Positions 1 through 7,603 are shown, counted from the stretch's first letter. The stretch: DNA of 36,322 bases from Methanosarcinales archaeon (GCA_905339155.1 CAJPFJ010000017.1:1-36322); one strand, 5' to 3'. Numbers and translations: made by a program. Notes: a model not told the origin generated them from the sequence alone.

Positions 1-1
1 G

Positions 2-139
2 TATGATCCTGTTGTTGGCATCAATTCCAACTCAAGACCGGCAGGATCAGTGGGAACTGATGCATTTATTATGCAACCAGGAATAAGTTATTGGGTCTGG
101 GCAACTAAAGATACATCATTGCCTGCATTAGGTCCATAA
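2..139 (+). CDS. C-terminal end of a probable secreted/surface protein (5' end outside window)
   Basis: The frame is open from the left edge and ends with TAA, giving 45 residues that include SYWVWATKDTSLPALGP. A 'yW-W' segment followed by a short polar tail is common at the end of beta-rich archaeal surface proteins, so an extracellular role is likely. The family cannot be named from this fragment. The next gene begins about 240 bases downstream and appears to be a separate transcription unit. Confidence 0.45.
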   Translation, partial: YDPVVGINSNSRPAGSVGTDAFIMQPGISYWVWATKDTSLPALGP

Positions 140-183
140 AAAGGGTTTGAAAATGCAAAATTGGAATAAACACCTGGAAAGTC

Positions 184-207
184 AGGGTTTATTCCCTCTT
201 TTTTTTC
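184..207 (+). terminator. Putative terminator after the surface-protein gene
   Basis: A short AGGG/CCCT stem with a six-base loop is followed by a run of T residues. T-rich tracts end transcription in archaea. The site lies 45 bases after the stop codon of the preceding gene. The rest of the gap up to 383 is AT-rich and shows no gene; a TATA-like element (TAATATAT, 353-360) lies about 25 bases before the next ATG. Confidence 0.4.
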
Positions 208-383
208 TATCGTCATAAAATACAAAGAATCTGTTTTATGAACTTTGATAACAGTTCCGCTTCATCTTGTTCAATTCCTGCTCTGCTAATTTTAAAAAAA
301 TATATAATATGTCCTCCTCAATAAAAAAATAGAGGTCACCGGGCATAAAGGTTAATATATTTGTTAGGATAATTATCTTTATT

Positions 384-1094
384 ATGATAAACAGTTTATC
401 TTTATATGGGATTGAGGAATCTATCGGAATTCATGTAATTCTTTCAAATCTCTTCTGGTGGACATCGTTAATTCTGGTCATTACAGCATACAAGAACCGG
501 CGTATCTGGAACGTGGGTGAAATGCCATGGACGTACCTGTTCTTGACATTTTTATTTTTCGGGATGCGTGAATTGGGACATTTGACTAAATCGTCTTTGT
601 TAGACTCAATAAGATATATTTTTGGCATATGCTCGGCGATATTCATGACATCCGCATTAATACTCATTTATATGAAAATTTACAAAAGAAAAACTACATC
701 AAAATCTATGAGTTTTATTCCGTTGATGTTTGCTCTTATATTTCCGATCCTTTTAATTTACCTGTATTTTTCCGGAACGAAAACCGAAACTATAAAAAAT
801 ATTTTTTTTAACCTGGAAAATTTTATGTGGATAATAGGAAGTTCGATAACAGTATATACAACCTATATGCTTGGAACGAAATCAACGGGAGATTTTGTCC
901 ATGTTTTCATGTTTTTCCAATTCGCAGCTATTTTTGCCATTTTATGGAAATTCCTTGGCGTAATAGGCACTATCAGTTCCCCCATTCCTTATTCGATCCG
1001 TGAATTCATGGAAACATTATTTGGCGTATGTGCAATAATCTCCATGTTTATCCTTGAAAAAATGTTGAGAAAATTATCCAGACACATTTCATAA
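384..1094 (+). CDS. Seven-TM integral membrane protein, uncharacterised
   Basis: This 236-residue protein has seven hydrophobic segments, at about residues 15-38, 49-68, 78-98, 110-129, 146-163, 173-196 and 210-228, with short polar loops and no soluble domain. I do not recognise a catalytic motif. The layout resembles 7-TM sensor or membrane-input modules found alone or fused to histidine kinases in methanogenic archaea, but that is only a resemblance. There is no Shine-Dalgarno sequence before the ATG, and a TATA-like element lies about 25 bases upstream, so the mRNA may be leaderless. A roadblock/LC7 gene starts two bases after the stop and a ModE-like regulator follows, so the three form a likely operon. 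It may work with the LC7 protein at the membrane. Confidence 0.7.
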   Translation: MINSLSLYGIEESIGIHVILSNLFWWTSLILVITAYKNRRIWNVGEMPWTYLFLTFLFFGMRELGHLTKSSLLDSIRYIFGICSAIFMTSALILIYMKIYKRKTTSKSMSFIPLMFALIFPILLIYLYFSGTKTETIKNIFFNLENFMWIIGSSITVYTTYMLGTKSTGDFVHVFMFFQFAAIFAILWKFLGVIGTISSPIPYSIREFMETLFGVCAIISMFILEKMLRKLSRHIS

Positions 1095-1096
1095 CG

Positions 1097-1462
1097 ATGA
1101 CTACTAAAGCGGAATTATATTTATTTGCACTTTCGGAATTGGAAAAATCCACTGGAGATATCATCTCTACAGCTATCGTAACGCATGACGGGCTTATTAT
1201 GGCAAGCACAAAATCGGATACAATGCACAGGGAAACATTTGCGGCTTATGGAGCGGCTTCATTCAAACGTGCAGGTGAAACCATGGAAGAGCTAACGGGT
1301 GAGAATATTGATGTGTTAATATATGAGTCAAAAAACTATATGGTTGTGACTGTCCGTGCGGGTATGCATGCTCTATTGATAGTACTTACCGGCAAGAATG
1401 TCCAGATGGGGCTTGTACTCATGAATACCCAGAAGACTGCCATCAAGATAAAGGAAATATAA
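1097..1462 (+). CDS. Roadblock/LC7 (MglB-like) domain protein
   Basis: This 121-residue protein is a single roadblock/LC7 domain: an N-terminal helix (residues 4-18), then strands around TAIVTHDGLIMAS and YMVVTVRAGMHALLIVLT, ending with helix MGLVLMNTQKTAIKIKEI. Proteins of this family dimerise and usually partner small Ras-like GTPases (MglA/MglB in bacteria) or act as scaffolds. No GTPase gene is adjacent. The start lies two bases after the stop of the 7-TM gene, so translation is probably coupled, and the 7-TM protein is the best candidate partner. The role is inferred from the fold only. Confidence 0.8.
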   Translation: MTTKAELYLFALSELEKSTGDIISTAIVTHDGLIMASTKSDTMHRETFAAYGAASFKRAGETMEELTGENIDVLIYESKNYMVVTVRAGMHALLIVLTGKNVQMGLVLMNTQKTAIKIKEI

Positions 1463-1477
1463 AATTATTTACTTACC

Positions 1478-2026
1478 ATGAAACGAACCCGGGCAAGAGC
1501 AAAACTGTGGCTAATAAATAATGACGAAGAGCCAATTATAGGGGAAGGTAAAGCAGCCCTTCTTGAAGCCATAAACAATGAGGGTTCCCTGAACAGGGCA
1601 TGCAAGAAAGTTAAAATGTCTTATAAGCATGCATGGCTTTTGTTAAAAGAAATTGAAGAAAGCATTGGAGAGCCCATAATTATAACGCAGCGCGGTGGCC
1701 TGGACCAGGGAACATCCCTGACGGAAAAAGCATTGAATCTGCTTGAAGAATTTAATACTTATCAAAATTTACTTAACCAAACGGTTTATGACAAAACTTT
1801 CTGGGAGGCGATCGGATTGAAAATATCTGCAAGGAATCAGATGAAAGGCAGGATAATCGAGATTGAAAAAGAAGGTCTTATCTCAAAGATCAAGATTTCC
1901 ATTGAACCCACAATAATTACTGCAATAATTACAAAAGAGGCTGCAGATGCCATGGATATCAAGAAAAACGATGAAGTGGTAGCGGTAGTGAAGGCTACTG
2001 AAGTTATGATCGGAAAAGAAAAATAA
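1478..2026 (+). CDS. ModE-like molybdate/tungstate-responsive transcription regulator
   Basis: The 182-residue protein has an N-terminal winged-helix domain of the ModE/LysR type (about 20-95; GSLNRACKKVKMSYKHAW is the recognition region, followed by a GG wing near LTEKALNLL). It ends with one Mop/TOBE oxyanion-binding domain (about 112-180; SARNQMKGRIIEIEKEG is the typical first strand). E. coli ModE carries two Mop repeats; this protein has one, so oxyanion binding would need a dimer. It is the third gene of the 384-2026 operon and sits directly before tupA. A palindrome resembling ModE sites lies in front of tupA and again before moeA. I infer that it senses molybdate or tungstate and represses both units. 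Confidence 0.85.
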   Translation: MKRTRARAKLWLINNDEEPIIGEGKAALLEAINNEGSLNRACKKVKMSYKHAWLLLKEIEESIGEPIIITQRGGLDQGTSLTEKALNLLEEFNTYQNLLNQTVYDKTFWEAIGLKISARNQMKGRIIEIEKEGLISKIKISIEPTIITAIITKEAADAMDIKKNDEVVAVVKATEVMIGKEK

Positions 2027-2086
2027 ACTATCTGGAATTTGAAATCATAGATTTCGAAATATTTTCGAAACTTTTATTAATAAGCG

Positions 2087-2106
2087 TTATGTTTGAGTGA
2101 ACATAA
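2087..2106. promoter_or_regulatory. ModE-type palindromic operator in the tupA promoter
   Basis: Perfect inverted repeat: TTATGTT, six-base spacer TGAGTG, AACATAA. A BRE/TATA-like stretch (CGAAACTTTTATTA, 2066-2079) lies just upstream, so the expected transcription start falls inside the palindrome and binding should block transcription. The half-site resembles the CGTTATAT type bound by bacterial ModE. The same half-sites with the same spacing occur at 9352-9371. Two further TTTCGAAA palindromes (2052-2059 and 2063-2070) lie upstream; their role is unknown. Confidence 0.7.
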
Positions 2107-2118
2107 GGTGATTATAAT

Positions 2119-3006
2119 ATGAAATCCCCGTTCACAAAAATAATTTTACTACTGATCCTGAGTTCACTTATAACCGGCTGTGTCCAGCAGGCACCAACCG
2201 GGAATATTACCTCTATAGCAACATCAACAATTTCCGGGCCGCAGAAAATGCTTCTGGCAACAACCACTTCTACTTGCGATACCGGGCTTCTGGATGTGTT
2301 TAACAAAAGGTTCGAGCAAGAAAATAACGTAGAAATATCAACAATATGCGAGGGAACTGGCAAAGCAATAGCCACAGGCGAACTTGGAGCTGCGGACGTT
2401 CTGATGGTTCATGCGGTACAGGCAGAAATAAAAGCAGTGGCTAATGGCAGTTTCATCAATCGCACCTACATGATGTACAATTATTTCGTGATCATCGGGC
2501 CCGAGAATGATCCGGCCGGGATAAGAAATGCAAGCAATGCTACAGATGCGTTCAGCAAAATCGCAGCAAAACAGTCACCATTCATCTCCAGGGGAGATAA
2601 CTCCGGAACGCATATAATGGAATTGTCAATCTGGAAAGCCGCCAATATCACGCCTGCCGGAGCTTGGTATGAATCAGTTGGTAAAGGCATGGGAGATACT
2701 ATCACAACCTCTGACATCAAGAATGGTTATACACTCTCAGACAGGGGAACATATCTTGCAATGAAGGGTAAGATAAACTTAAGAATCCTTTTCGAATCCG
2801 ACCAGAAATACCTCTTCAATCCATACCATGTCATGGCTGTGAACCCTGCGAAGTTCCCCAACGTGAAATACGACCTTGCAATGAAGTATATCAACTATGC
2901 GACATCTGCGCAGGGACAGGATATCATAAGGAATTATGGCAAGGACAAATTCGGGGAAGCGTTATTCGTGCCTGAGGAAGATGCCGGAAACGTAACAAGT
3001 CCCTGA
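2119..3006 (+). CDS. tupA: Tungstate ABC transporter, substrate-binding lipoprotein TupA
   Basis: TupA captures tungstate (or molybdate) outside the cell and delivers it to the TupB/TupC importer. The 295-residue protein starts with a lipoprotein signal peptide (basic start, hydrophobic 8-19, lipobox LITGC with Cys21). The mature part carries the TupA signatures in order: LATTTSTCDTGLLD, GTGKAIATGELGAADVLMVHA, MYNYFVIIGPENDPAG, FISRGDNSGTHIMELSIWK and YTLSDRGTYLAMKG. The length is normal for the family. The operator at 2087-2106 sits 13 bases upstream of the ATG. The matching tupB and tupC genes are not adjacent but 7.6 kb away, after moeA, under an equivalent operator. Five bases after the stop a decayed fwdE begins. 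Confidence 0.92.
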   Translation: MKSPFTKIILLLILSSLITGCVQQAPTGNITSIATSTISGPQKMLLATTTSTCDTGLLDVFNKRFEQENNVEISTICEGTGKAIATGELGAADVLMVHAVQAEIKAVANGSFINRTYMMYNYFVIIGPENDPAGIRNASNATDAFSKIAAKQSPFISRGDNSGTHIMELSIWKAANITPAGAWYESVGKGMGDTITTSDIKNGYTLSDRGTYLAMKGKINLRILFESDQKYLFNPYHVMAVNPAKFPNVKYDLAMKYINYATSAQGQDIIRNYGKDKFGEALFVPEEDAGNVTSP

Positions 3007-3011
3007 AGCTG

Positions 3012-3347
3012 GTGCCGGGTTTGAATCACACTGCTCCCAATGTTTGTATTCACGCAGATTACGGCAATCCTTTCAAAATACATGGTGGAAAGGAACTCCC
3101 TGTGGCTGAAGCCTTAAAAAAAATCACTGATCCCTATCTTCTTTTCCAGATAGAGCGGGTGAGCTCATTCCACGGATACCTTAGCACCGGAGCATTCATC
3201 TGAATCCAGATGCTCAACATTGCAAAAAGGGTGCTGGATGCTGATCCTGGAGAACAACTGTATGTCACATGTGAAACGTGCAACTGCCTTCCTGACCCAT
3301 TCCAGATCCTGGCAGGATGCACCATAGGGAACAAATGCTTGAGATGA
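3012..3347 (+). pseudogene. Remnant of formylmethanofuran dehydrogenase subunit E (fwdE/fmdE)
   Basis: One frame reads through FwdE-like sequence: FHGYLSTGAFI, an in-frame TGA at 3201-3203, then IQMLNIAKRVLDADPG and CETCNCLPDPFQILAGCTIG. The family motif FHGHxCPG is altered to FHGYLSTG, so the conserved Cys-Pro is lost, and the zinc-binding C-terminal part is missing. The frame ends at 3347, exactly where FwdB-like sequence takes over in another frame. FwdE belongs to the tungsten/molybdenum enzyme that makes formylmethanofuran from CO2 (or the reverse), so it fits the Mo/W neighbourhood. With a stop, a lost motif and a truncation it cannot be functional. The 3012-3130 part is too weakly similar for me to place. 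Confidence 0.65.
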
Positions 3348-3922
3348 TGAAAAGCACAAACTTCGGGGCGATCTATGTGGGACTGGGTATCGCATCTTCA
3401 TACGGGAAGCACAGGAATGCGGAGCTTGCGTTTAACCTTGTAAAGGAACTCAATAACCACACCAAGTTCGTAATAGGTGCGCTTCGTGGTCACTGCAATG
3501 TCGCGGGGTTTAACCAGGTAGCTTCTTATCTTTATGGCTATCCGTTCGGGCTTGACTTTGCGCGCGGATTCCCGAGATATAATCCCGGTGAATACACGGC
3601 TGTTGATGTGTTAAGAGAAAAGGATGTAGATGCAGCATTTGTAATGTCGGCTGATCTTGTCTCCCATTTCCCTGCAACATGCAGCGAATACTTAAAGGAG
3701 ATACCCCTGGCATGCCTTGATATCGCCCCGTGCCCGACAACGCTTGCTTCTGATGTCGTATTGCCCGGCGTTATCGATGCCATGGAATGCGATGGTACGT
3801 TCTACAGGCTTGATGATGTGCCTGTGTATTTCCAGCCATTCACGAAATCGCCTTTCGGGTTTACACAGAGTAATGAAGATACTATGAAGCAGTTGTTTGA
3901 GAGGATAAAGAAGTTGAAATAA
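3317..3922 (+). pseudogene. C-terminal fragment of formylmethanofuran dehydrogenase subunit B (fwdB/fmdB)
   Basis: The frame encodes about 195 residues that match only the C-terminal half of FwdB, the molybdopterin-binding catalytic subunit: FGAIYVGLGIASSYGKHRN, ALRGHCNVAGFNQ, FARGFPRYNPGEYTAVD, ADLVSHFPATCSEYLKEIPL and ECDGTFYRLDDVPVYFQP. Similarity begins near the ATG at 3335. The whole N-terminal part, with the active-site Cys/Sec region, is absent (a full subunit has about 430 residues). It joins the fwdE remnant at about 3340, which suggests that a deletion removed the end of fwdE and the start of fwdB. The reading frame itself is intact for 200 codons, so the decay may be recent, or a truncated product may still be made. 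Confidence 0.8.
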
Positions 3923-3936
3923 ACAAAGAACTGATG

Positions 3937-3990
3937 CGAACTCGAAACGAACTCTGATTGAAAGTTGTTAGAGAGTTGTTTTCGAGTTCG
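3937..3990. terminator. Hairpin between convergent genes
   Basis: The left arm (3937-3955, CGAACTCGAAACGAACTCT) and right arm (3972-3990) are inverted repeats with a near-complete stem of about 18 pairs and a 16-base loop. It lies 14 bases after the fwdB fragment and 14 bases before the end of the minus-strand HEPN gene, so it could separate the two converging transcripts. It could also be a scar of the insertion that brought in the HEPN/MNT pair. Confidence 0.5.
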
Positions 3991-4004
3991 TGGCCATTTT
4001 TCCT

Positions 4005-4400
4005 TTATTTACCCTCCTCAATTATCTTTCTTGCCCAATCAAAAACTTTTTTTGCGATTTCAAGAGCTTCCTGATATTCCTGTTCATCTACTGGCTCAAA
4101 GTCCCCTGGATAACGGGTACTGACAGCATATGCGGTGAGTGAAATTGAATCCTTGATTTCATCAGGAACGATAATGCTATGCTCTTCGATCAATTCAATA
4201 AGATGACCTATAGAATGAGTACGGGGAAAAGAAACATCAATGGAGACAAGCAAAGCTTTCAGAGCTTTTTCAACAGCCTGTTCACAATCAAAGCAGAGGT
4301 CTTCATACAATATATCCTCGAAGACTTTCCCAGCTTTTGCTATCTGCAAATTGCTTTTTGCCCTTTTCAACCATATTCTGGCAAGTGACTCATTTCTCAT
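4005..4400 (-). CDS. HEPN domain protein (toxin-like partner of an MNT pair), module 1
   Basis: The 131-residue all-helical protein has the HEPN pattern: ARIWLKRAKSNLQIAK, CFDCEQAVEKALKALL, then the RX4-6H motif in FPRTHSIGHLIEL (Arg, five residues, His), and the late STRYPGDFEPV segment. HEPN proteins of this type are RNases whose activity is held in check by the nucleotidyltransferase encoded beside them. The start overlaps the end of the MNT gene by 11 bases, as is normal for these pairs. All catalytic features are present, so this module looks intact. Confidence 0.88.
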   Translation of the reverse strand: MRNESLARIWLKRAKSNLQIAKAGKVFEDILYEDLCFDCEQAVEKALKALLVSIDVSFPRTHSIGHLIELIEEHSIIVPDEIKDSISLTAYAVSTRYPGDFEPVDEQEYQEALEIAKKVFDWARKIIEEGK

Positions 4401-4719
4401 AAACCACTTTCCCGAACTTTGAAATCTCTTTATATATCATAAAAGGATTATCTTTCAATTCTTCAAACTTCTCCGGAGTTTCAACGATAATATCAACAGG
4501 CGCTCCCATACCATAGAGAAACCTGTAAATTTGCTGAGCAACTTTTCTTCTATGCGAAACGCCTTTCTTAATTATGCATATATCATAATCACTTTCTTTT
4601 TTGTGATCACCTCTTGCGCGTGAGCCGAATAGAATGATTTTTTCCGGATCCACTGACCGGATTATGATTTCTATTGCTTTTTTAAGTGGGTCAGTTTTTT
4701 TCACGAACTCGGATTTCAT
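4390..4719 (-). CDS. MNT-type minimal nucleotidyltransferase (antitoxin-like), module 1
   Basis: The 109-residue protein is a minimal pol-beta-type nucleotidyltransferase with the active-site pattern ILFGSRARGDHKKESDYDI: a GS pair followed by the D-x-D metal ligands (SDYD). The third acidic position may be the D in PVDIIVETP. Antitoxins of this family AMPylate a tyrosine of the partner HEPN toxin. It is the first gene of the pair and overlaps the HEPN gene, so the two are co-translated. Whether this pair acts as a true toxin-antitoxin system is inference. Confidence 0.88.
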   Translation of the reverse strand: MKSEFVKKTDPLKKAIEIIIRSVDPEKIILFGSRARGDHKKESDYDICIIKKGVSHRRKVAQQIYRFLYGMGAPVDIIVETPEKFEELKDNPFMIYKEISKFGKVVYEK

Positions 4720-4862
4720 ATTACATCTCCTTACTTATTTTCATAATTTTTGTAATGTATTTTGCCCTCGAATTTCAGGGTCAGATAAGGTTATTTTGGT
4801 CATTTTCTTATTTTTCTGGTATTTAATTCCGAAGCTTTTTATTATCTTCTGGTACGAAAAAT

Positions 4863-4918
4863 AACCACAGAGCGCACAGAGGGCACAGAGAAATTACATC
4901 TCTGTGACCTCTGTGGTT
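4863..4918. repeat. Large palindrome of CCACAGAG/CTCTGTGG type
   Basis: The left arm (4863-4881, AACCACAGAGCGCACAGAG) and right arm (4900-4918) match at 17 of 19 positions as inverted repeats. The loop has 18 bases and contains a further CACAGAG. Similar CACAGAG repeats are familiar from intergenic DNA of many environmental genomes. It lies in the 373-base gap (4720-5092) between the MNT gene and the next gene; the rest of that gap is AT-rich with a TATA-like TTATATAAG at 4939-4947 and no gene that I can support. Confidence 0.75.
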
Positions 4919-5092
4919 GATTATCCTTGCTCAGATCAATTATATAAGTGGATTTAAAAAATCTCAATTTTGAGTGAATTTACCTCCAACCAGAATAAAT
5001 TAAAAAGTCTCTCAATTGACGAAATAATGTCATCGATTTCTGAACACATATTAGAAGAGAATATATTTCATTACTAATAAATTATCTTTTTT

Positions 5093-5692
5093 CTATTTAC
5101 TTTTTAGATAGTTTTGGCTCCACTTTGTACAATTTTTCTTAATAAACAGATGCATCTCATCTAAATTGTTAAGATCCTTATTCCCTTTTTCCCACTCTTC
5201 AAGAACCTGTATGAAATATACATGAGGATCATCCCCAGACCAGTCCTTAAATTCTGTAGTGGCATCAATTTCAAATTTATATATACCTTTCAATATCCCC
5301 ATGCAGTGCAGTTTTGATTCCTCATCCATTGAAAGCTTCTGGAATTTTCTGAGTTCCTCAAGATAAGGCTCCAAAACGTCTTCAAACATTTCGGATGCCA
5401 ATTCATAAGGATCAACATACCCGTGTCTCGTCCCTCCCGATTTATCCCAGACATCCTCAACTTCGAGGTTATCCAGATCATGAAAAACACCATCTGCGAC
5501 ATCATCAGGATTAACTTCTCTTTGGTATTCAAATGCAAGCTCTTCTATCCGTTTCGAAATCTTCACGTCTTCATCAGCAAGTCGATTCAAGATTTCATAT
5601 GCATACTTGGCGCGGATTTCATCCATGATCTTATTTTTTTCCGATATTTTGGAGGTAGATGAAATTTTATTCTTAAGGGCTTTTTTGTTCAT
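5093..5692 (-). CDS. Uncharacterised acidic protein
   Basis: I do not recognise this 199-residue protein. It is soluble, strongly charged and mostly helical, with a basic start, a helical 22-62 region rich in Glu/Lys, an acidic middle (DDVADGVFHDLDNLEVEDVWD, split by single hydrophobics) and a Trp-containing C-terminal part (EFKDWSGDDPHVYF, CTKWSQNY). No signal peptide, membrane segment or cysteine cluster is visible. The ATG lies at 5692, with a TATA-like stretch farther upstream near 5740 on the minus strand. It is transcribed away from fdhD and stands alone. Confidence 0.65.
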   Translation of the reverse strand: MNKKALKNKISSTSKISEKNKIMDEIRAKYAYEILNRLADEDVKISKRIEELAFEYQREVNPDDVADGVFHDLDNLEVEDVWDKSGGTRHGYVDPYELASEMFEDVLEPYLEELRKFQKLSMDEESKLHCMGILKGIYKFEIDATTEFKDWSGDDPHVYFIQVLEEWEKGNKDLNNLDEMHLFIKKNCTKWSQNYLKSK

Positions 5693-5814
5693 TCTTATCC
5701 ACTCATAAAACTATAACCGATATTCTATAACTTTATATAAAAACTCTTTTCATTTTAACTTCCATACAGTTATTTAATATGAAAAAGTCAACACTGGAAA
5801 GAATATATTAACTG

Positions 5815-6519
5815 AGGAAATACGTTTATACCTTACTGCGCTTTTAGCATGCGAATGAAAGATAACTGGCATGCAGAAAGGGCGGATAAATGGACAAGCT
5901 ACTGGAAGGATGAGGCGCATGATCCATCTGCTCCATATCTTTTGACAAAATGCTTGGAAATCTCAGGAGAGGAGAGAAAAGAACTGGAACTGGACGTTGT
6001 GGAAGAAGAAAGCATAAAAATCATGCTGGATGGGCGCCACCTTGTTACCCTTCTTGCCCTTCCAAGAGAACTTCGCGAACTTGCTGCAGGATTTCTTATA
6101 TGCGAGGGTGTTCTTAAGAAAATAGAAGACATTCGTTCGATAACTGTGCAAGAAGATATCGTTTTTTGCCAAAGTTCACTCGATAACAGTGAACTCGAAC
6201 TGTGGACTGAGGTCAGGAGTTCAGGATGCATTGGAATAAAATCTTCATGGGAAGGAATAGAATCTATCACCTCAAAAGTCAAGATGAAAAAAGAAGTGCT
6301 GCTGAATGCTATCGAGCAGATAAAAGAGCAGGGTAAGATCTGGAGGCGGACTGGCGGCACCCACTCATCGCTTATTTGCACAAGTGAAGGGGAGATTGTG
6401 TCGTTTTGCGAGGATATAAGCAGGGCGTGCTCTGTTGACAAAGCCGCCGGAGCAGCGCTGCTTTCGGGAAGAGACCTTTCAAACTGCGCCCTTGTAACCA
6501 CGGGAAGGCTTTCAGGCGG
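5815..6519 (+). repeat. Direct repeat carrying fdhD, copy A
   Basis: This 705-base block matches 7602-8305. The match begins at AGGAAATACGTTTATACC in front of the gene and stops abruptly at GGCTTTCAGGCGG. Long stretches are identical and a few short patches are diverged (about 5950-5990 and 6113-6160), a mosaic typical of gene conversion. The spacing between the copies is 1.79 kb, filled by an MNT/HEPN pair. Confidence 0.9.
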
Positions 6520-6553
6520 CTTTGATTTTTACCATGATCGAATATTGGTATAG
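5849..6553 (+). pseudogene. fdhD: Truncated fdhD (copy A)
   Basis: FdhD is a sulfurtransferase that passes sulfur to the molybdopterin (or tungstopterin) cofactor of formate dehydrogenase-type enzymes. Residues 1-224 match copy B, including LVTLLALPRELRELAAGFL, SSGCIGIKS (conserved Cys), WRRTGGTHSSLICTSEGEI and DKAAGAALLSGRDLSNCALV. At LSGG the match stops; ten unrelated residues (FDFYHDRILV) follow and then a stop. Copy B shows that about 55 conserved residues are missing here (MVAKVARAGIPIVVSKAAPL and onward). The truncation point is next to a perfect hairpin at 6539-6562. The N-terminal part is intact here, whereas it is frameshifted in copy B. Confidence 0.88.
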
Positions 6554-6562
6554 CAATATTCG
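6539..6562. repeat. Perfect hairpin at the fdhD truncation point
   Basis: Arms CGAATATTG (6539-6547) and CAATATTCG (6554-6562) are perfect inverted repeats around a six-base loop. It begins 20 bases after the end of the duplicated fdhD block and overlaps the stop of the truncated gene. It may be a terminator, or an insertion or recombination scar. Confidence 0.6.
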
Positions 6563-6678
6563 AGAGACACACGCTGTTAAATATTGTATCGTAGGATATT
6601 TACCTACACGAATGAAATATTATCATAGCAAGTGAGAATATATATATGAAAAGTGTTAAGTGATGAATCAATAAGAAT

Positions 6679-7167
6679 ATGAACATTCAAGGAATTTCAT
6701 TATCAAGTCAGAATATTGTTGAAAATAATCTCATCACAGAACTAACAGTTGTTCTTAGGAAACAATTCAGCCAGAGCCTCTTAGCTATTGTCCTGTTCGG
6801 CTCCATCATTAAAGGCAATTTCACAAAAACTTCTGATATTGATGTTATCGTAGTGTGCGAAAATCTCATAGAGGATTGGAGAGCACGTGATAAAATGATT
6901 TTTGCTCTTACTGAAGATATTGAATTGAAATACTCCACCCCAATCCACATGAATCTTGTGAGCAAAGATGAAATTTCACATGCAATAGAATCAGCTAATC
7001 CATTGATGCTTGAAATTTATGATGCAAATAGAATTATTTATGATAAGGGCAACTTCTTCAGCAATTTAATAAAAAATTTTGAGTTCAATCTCCATAAATG
7101 GCATGCAACAAAAGTTGAAAAAGGTTTCTGGAAAATACCAGGTTTAGCGGTGATAGAAAGTGACTGA
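6679..7167 (+). CDS. MNT-type nucleotidyltransferase, module 2
   Basis: The 162-residue protein has the nucleotidyltransferase core AIVLFGSIIKGNFTKTSDIDVIVV: GS followed by the D-x-D pair. A third acidic strand is possible near IHMNLVSKDE. The C-terminal 60 residues (ANPLMLEIYDANRIIYDKGNFF onward) form the usual helical tail of the longer MNT proteins. It overlaps the following HEPN gene by eight bases. The pair sits exactly between the two fdhD copies, so it is probably the cargo of the rearrangement there. Confidence 0.88.
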   Translation: MNIQGISLSSQNIVENNLITELTVVLRKQFSQSLLAIVLFGSIIKGNFTKTSDIDVIVVCENLIEDWRARDKMIFALTEDIELKYSTPIHMNLVSKDEISHAIESANPLMLEIYDANRIIYDKGNFFSNLIKNFEFNLHKWHATKVEKGFWKIPGLAVIESD

Positions 7168-7603
7168 AACCAAAAAAATTTTTGAAGCTCTGATGTTAGA
7201 ATCATGTTCAGATGTACGGTCCGCAAAATTACTTCTGGATGGGGCAGAGTTCAGCAGGTCAATATATCATTCACAGCAGGCGATTGAAAAAGCAATGAAA
7301 GCCAGTCTTGCTTTAACAGGTGCTATAATAACCGATGACCACTGGGTTTCAGATCGGTTTCTGCAGGCTTTTCATGAGATGCCAGGCATTAATAATTTAA
7401 TTCGTGAATCTAAATATTTGGAGCGGCAGGCAATAAAATCAAGATATCCTCTGTTTACAAATCCTGATAAGCCAATATGGATCCCTTCACGTGAATATAC
7501 ATACCAGGATGCGAACGATGCCTACAAAAAAACGATCACTATTGTAAGAAATATAATCCGATTTTTAAAAGAAAAGCACGGCATCTCGTTTGAGGTTAAT
7601 TAG
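7160..7603 (+). CDS. HEPN domain protein, module 2
   Basis: The 147-residue helical protein reads as a HEPN domain: LMLESCSDVRSAKLLLDGAE, SRSIYHSQQAIEKAMKASLAL, then DRFLQAFHEM, which gives an Arg-five-His spacing compatible with the RX4-6H RNase motif, and the later QAIKSRYPLFTNPDKPIW segment. It starts with GTG inside the MNT gene, which implies translational coupling. Its stop codon (7601-7603) overlaps the first bases of fdhD repeat copy B, so the module is packed tightly against the duplication boundary. Confidence 0.85.
   Translation: MTETKKIFEALMLESCSDVRSAKLLLDGAEFSRSIYHSQQAIEKAMKASLALTGAIITDDHWVSDRFLQAFHEMPGINNLIRESKYLERQAIKSRYPLFTNPDKPIWIPSREYTYQDANDAYKKTITIVRNIIRFLKEKHGISFEVN

Noticed and set aside
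4970..5077. 35-codon frame with a TTG start about 25 bases after a TATA-like element
   Set aside because: It could be a leaderless small gene, but there is no family match, no Shine-Dalgarno sequence and the length is within chance for AT-rich DNA.
5899..6501. 200-codon minus-strand frame opposite fdhD (also present opposite copy B)
   Set aside because: Ser-rich translation with no recognisable motif, while the plus strand is clearly FdhD; its presence in both copies follows from the duplication.
7038..7226. Minus-strand frame opposite the MNT/HEPN junction of module 2
   Set aside because: It overlaps two well-supported coupled genes on the other strand and shows no motif.
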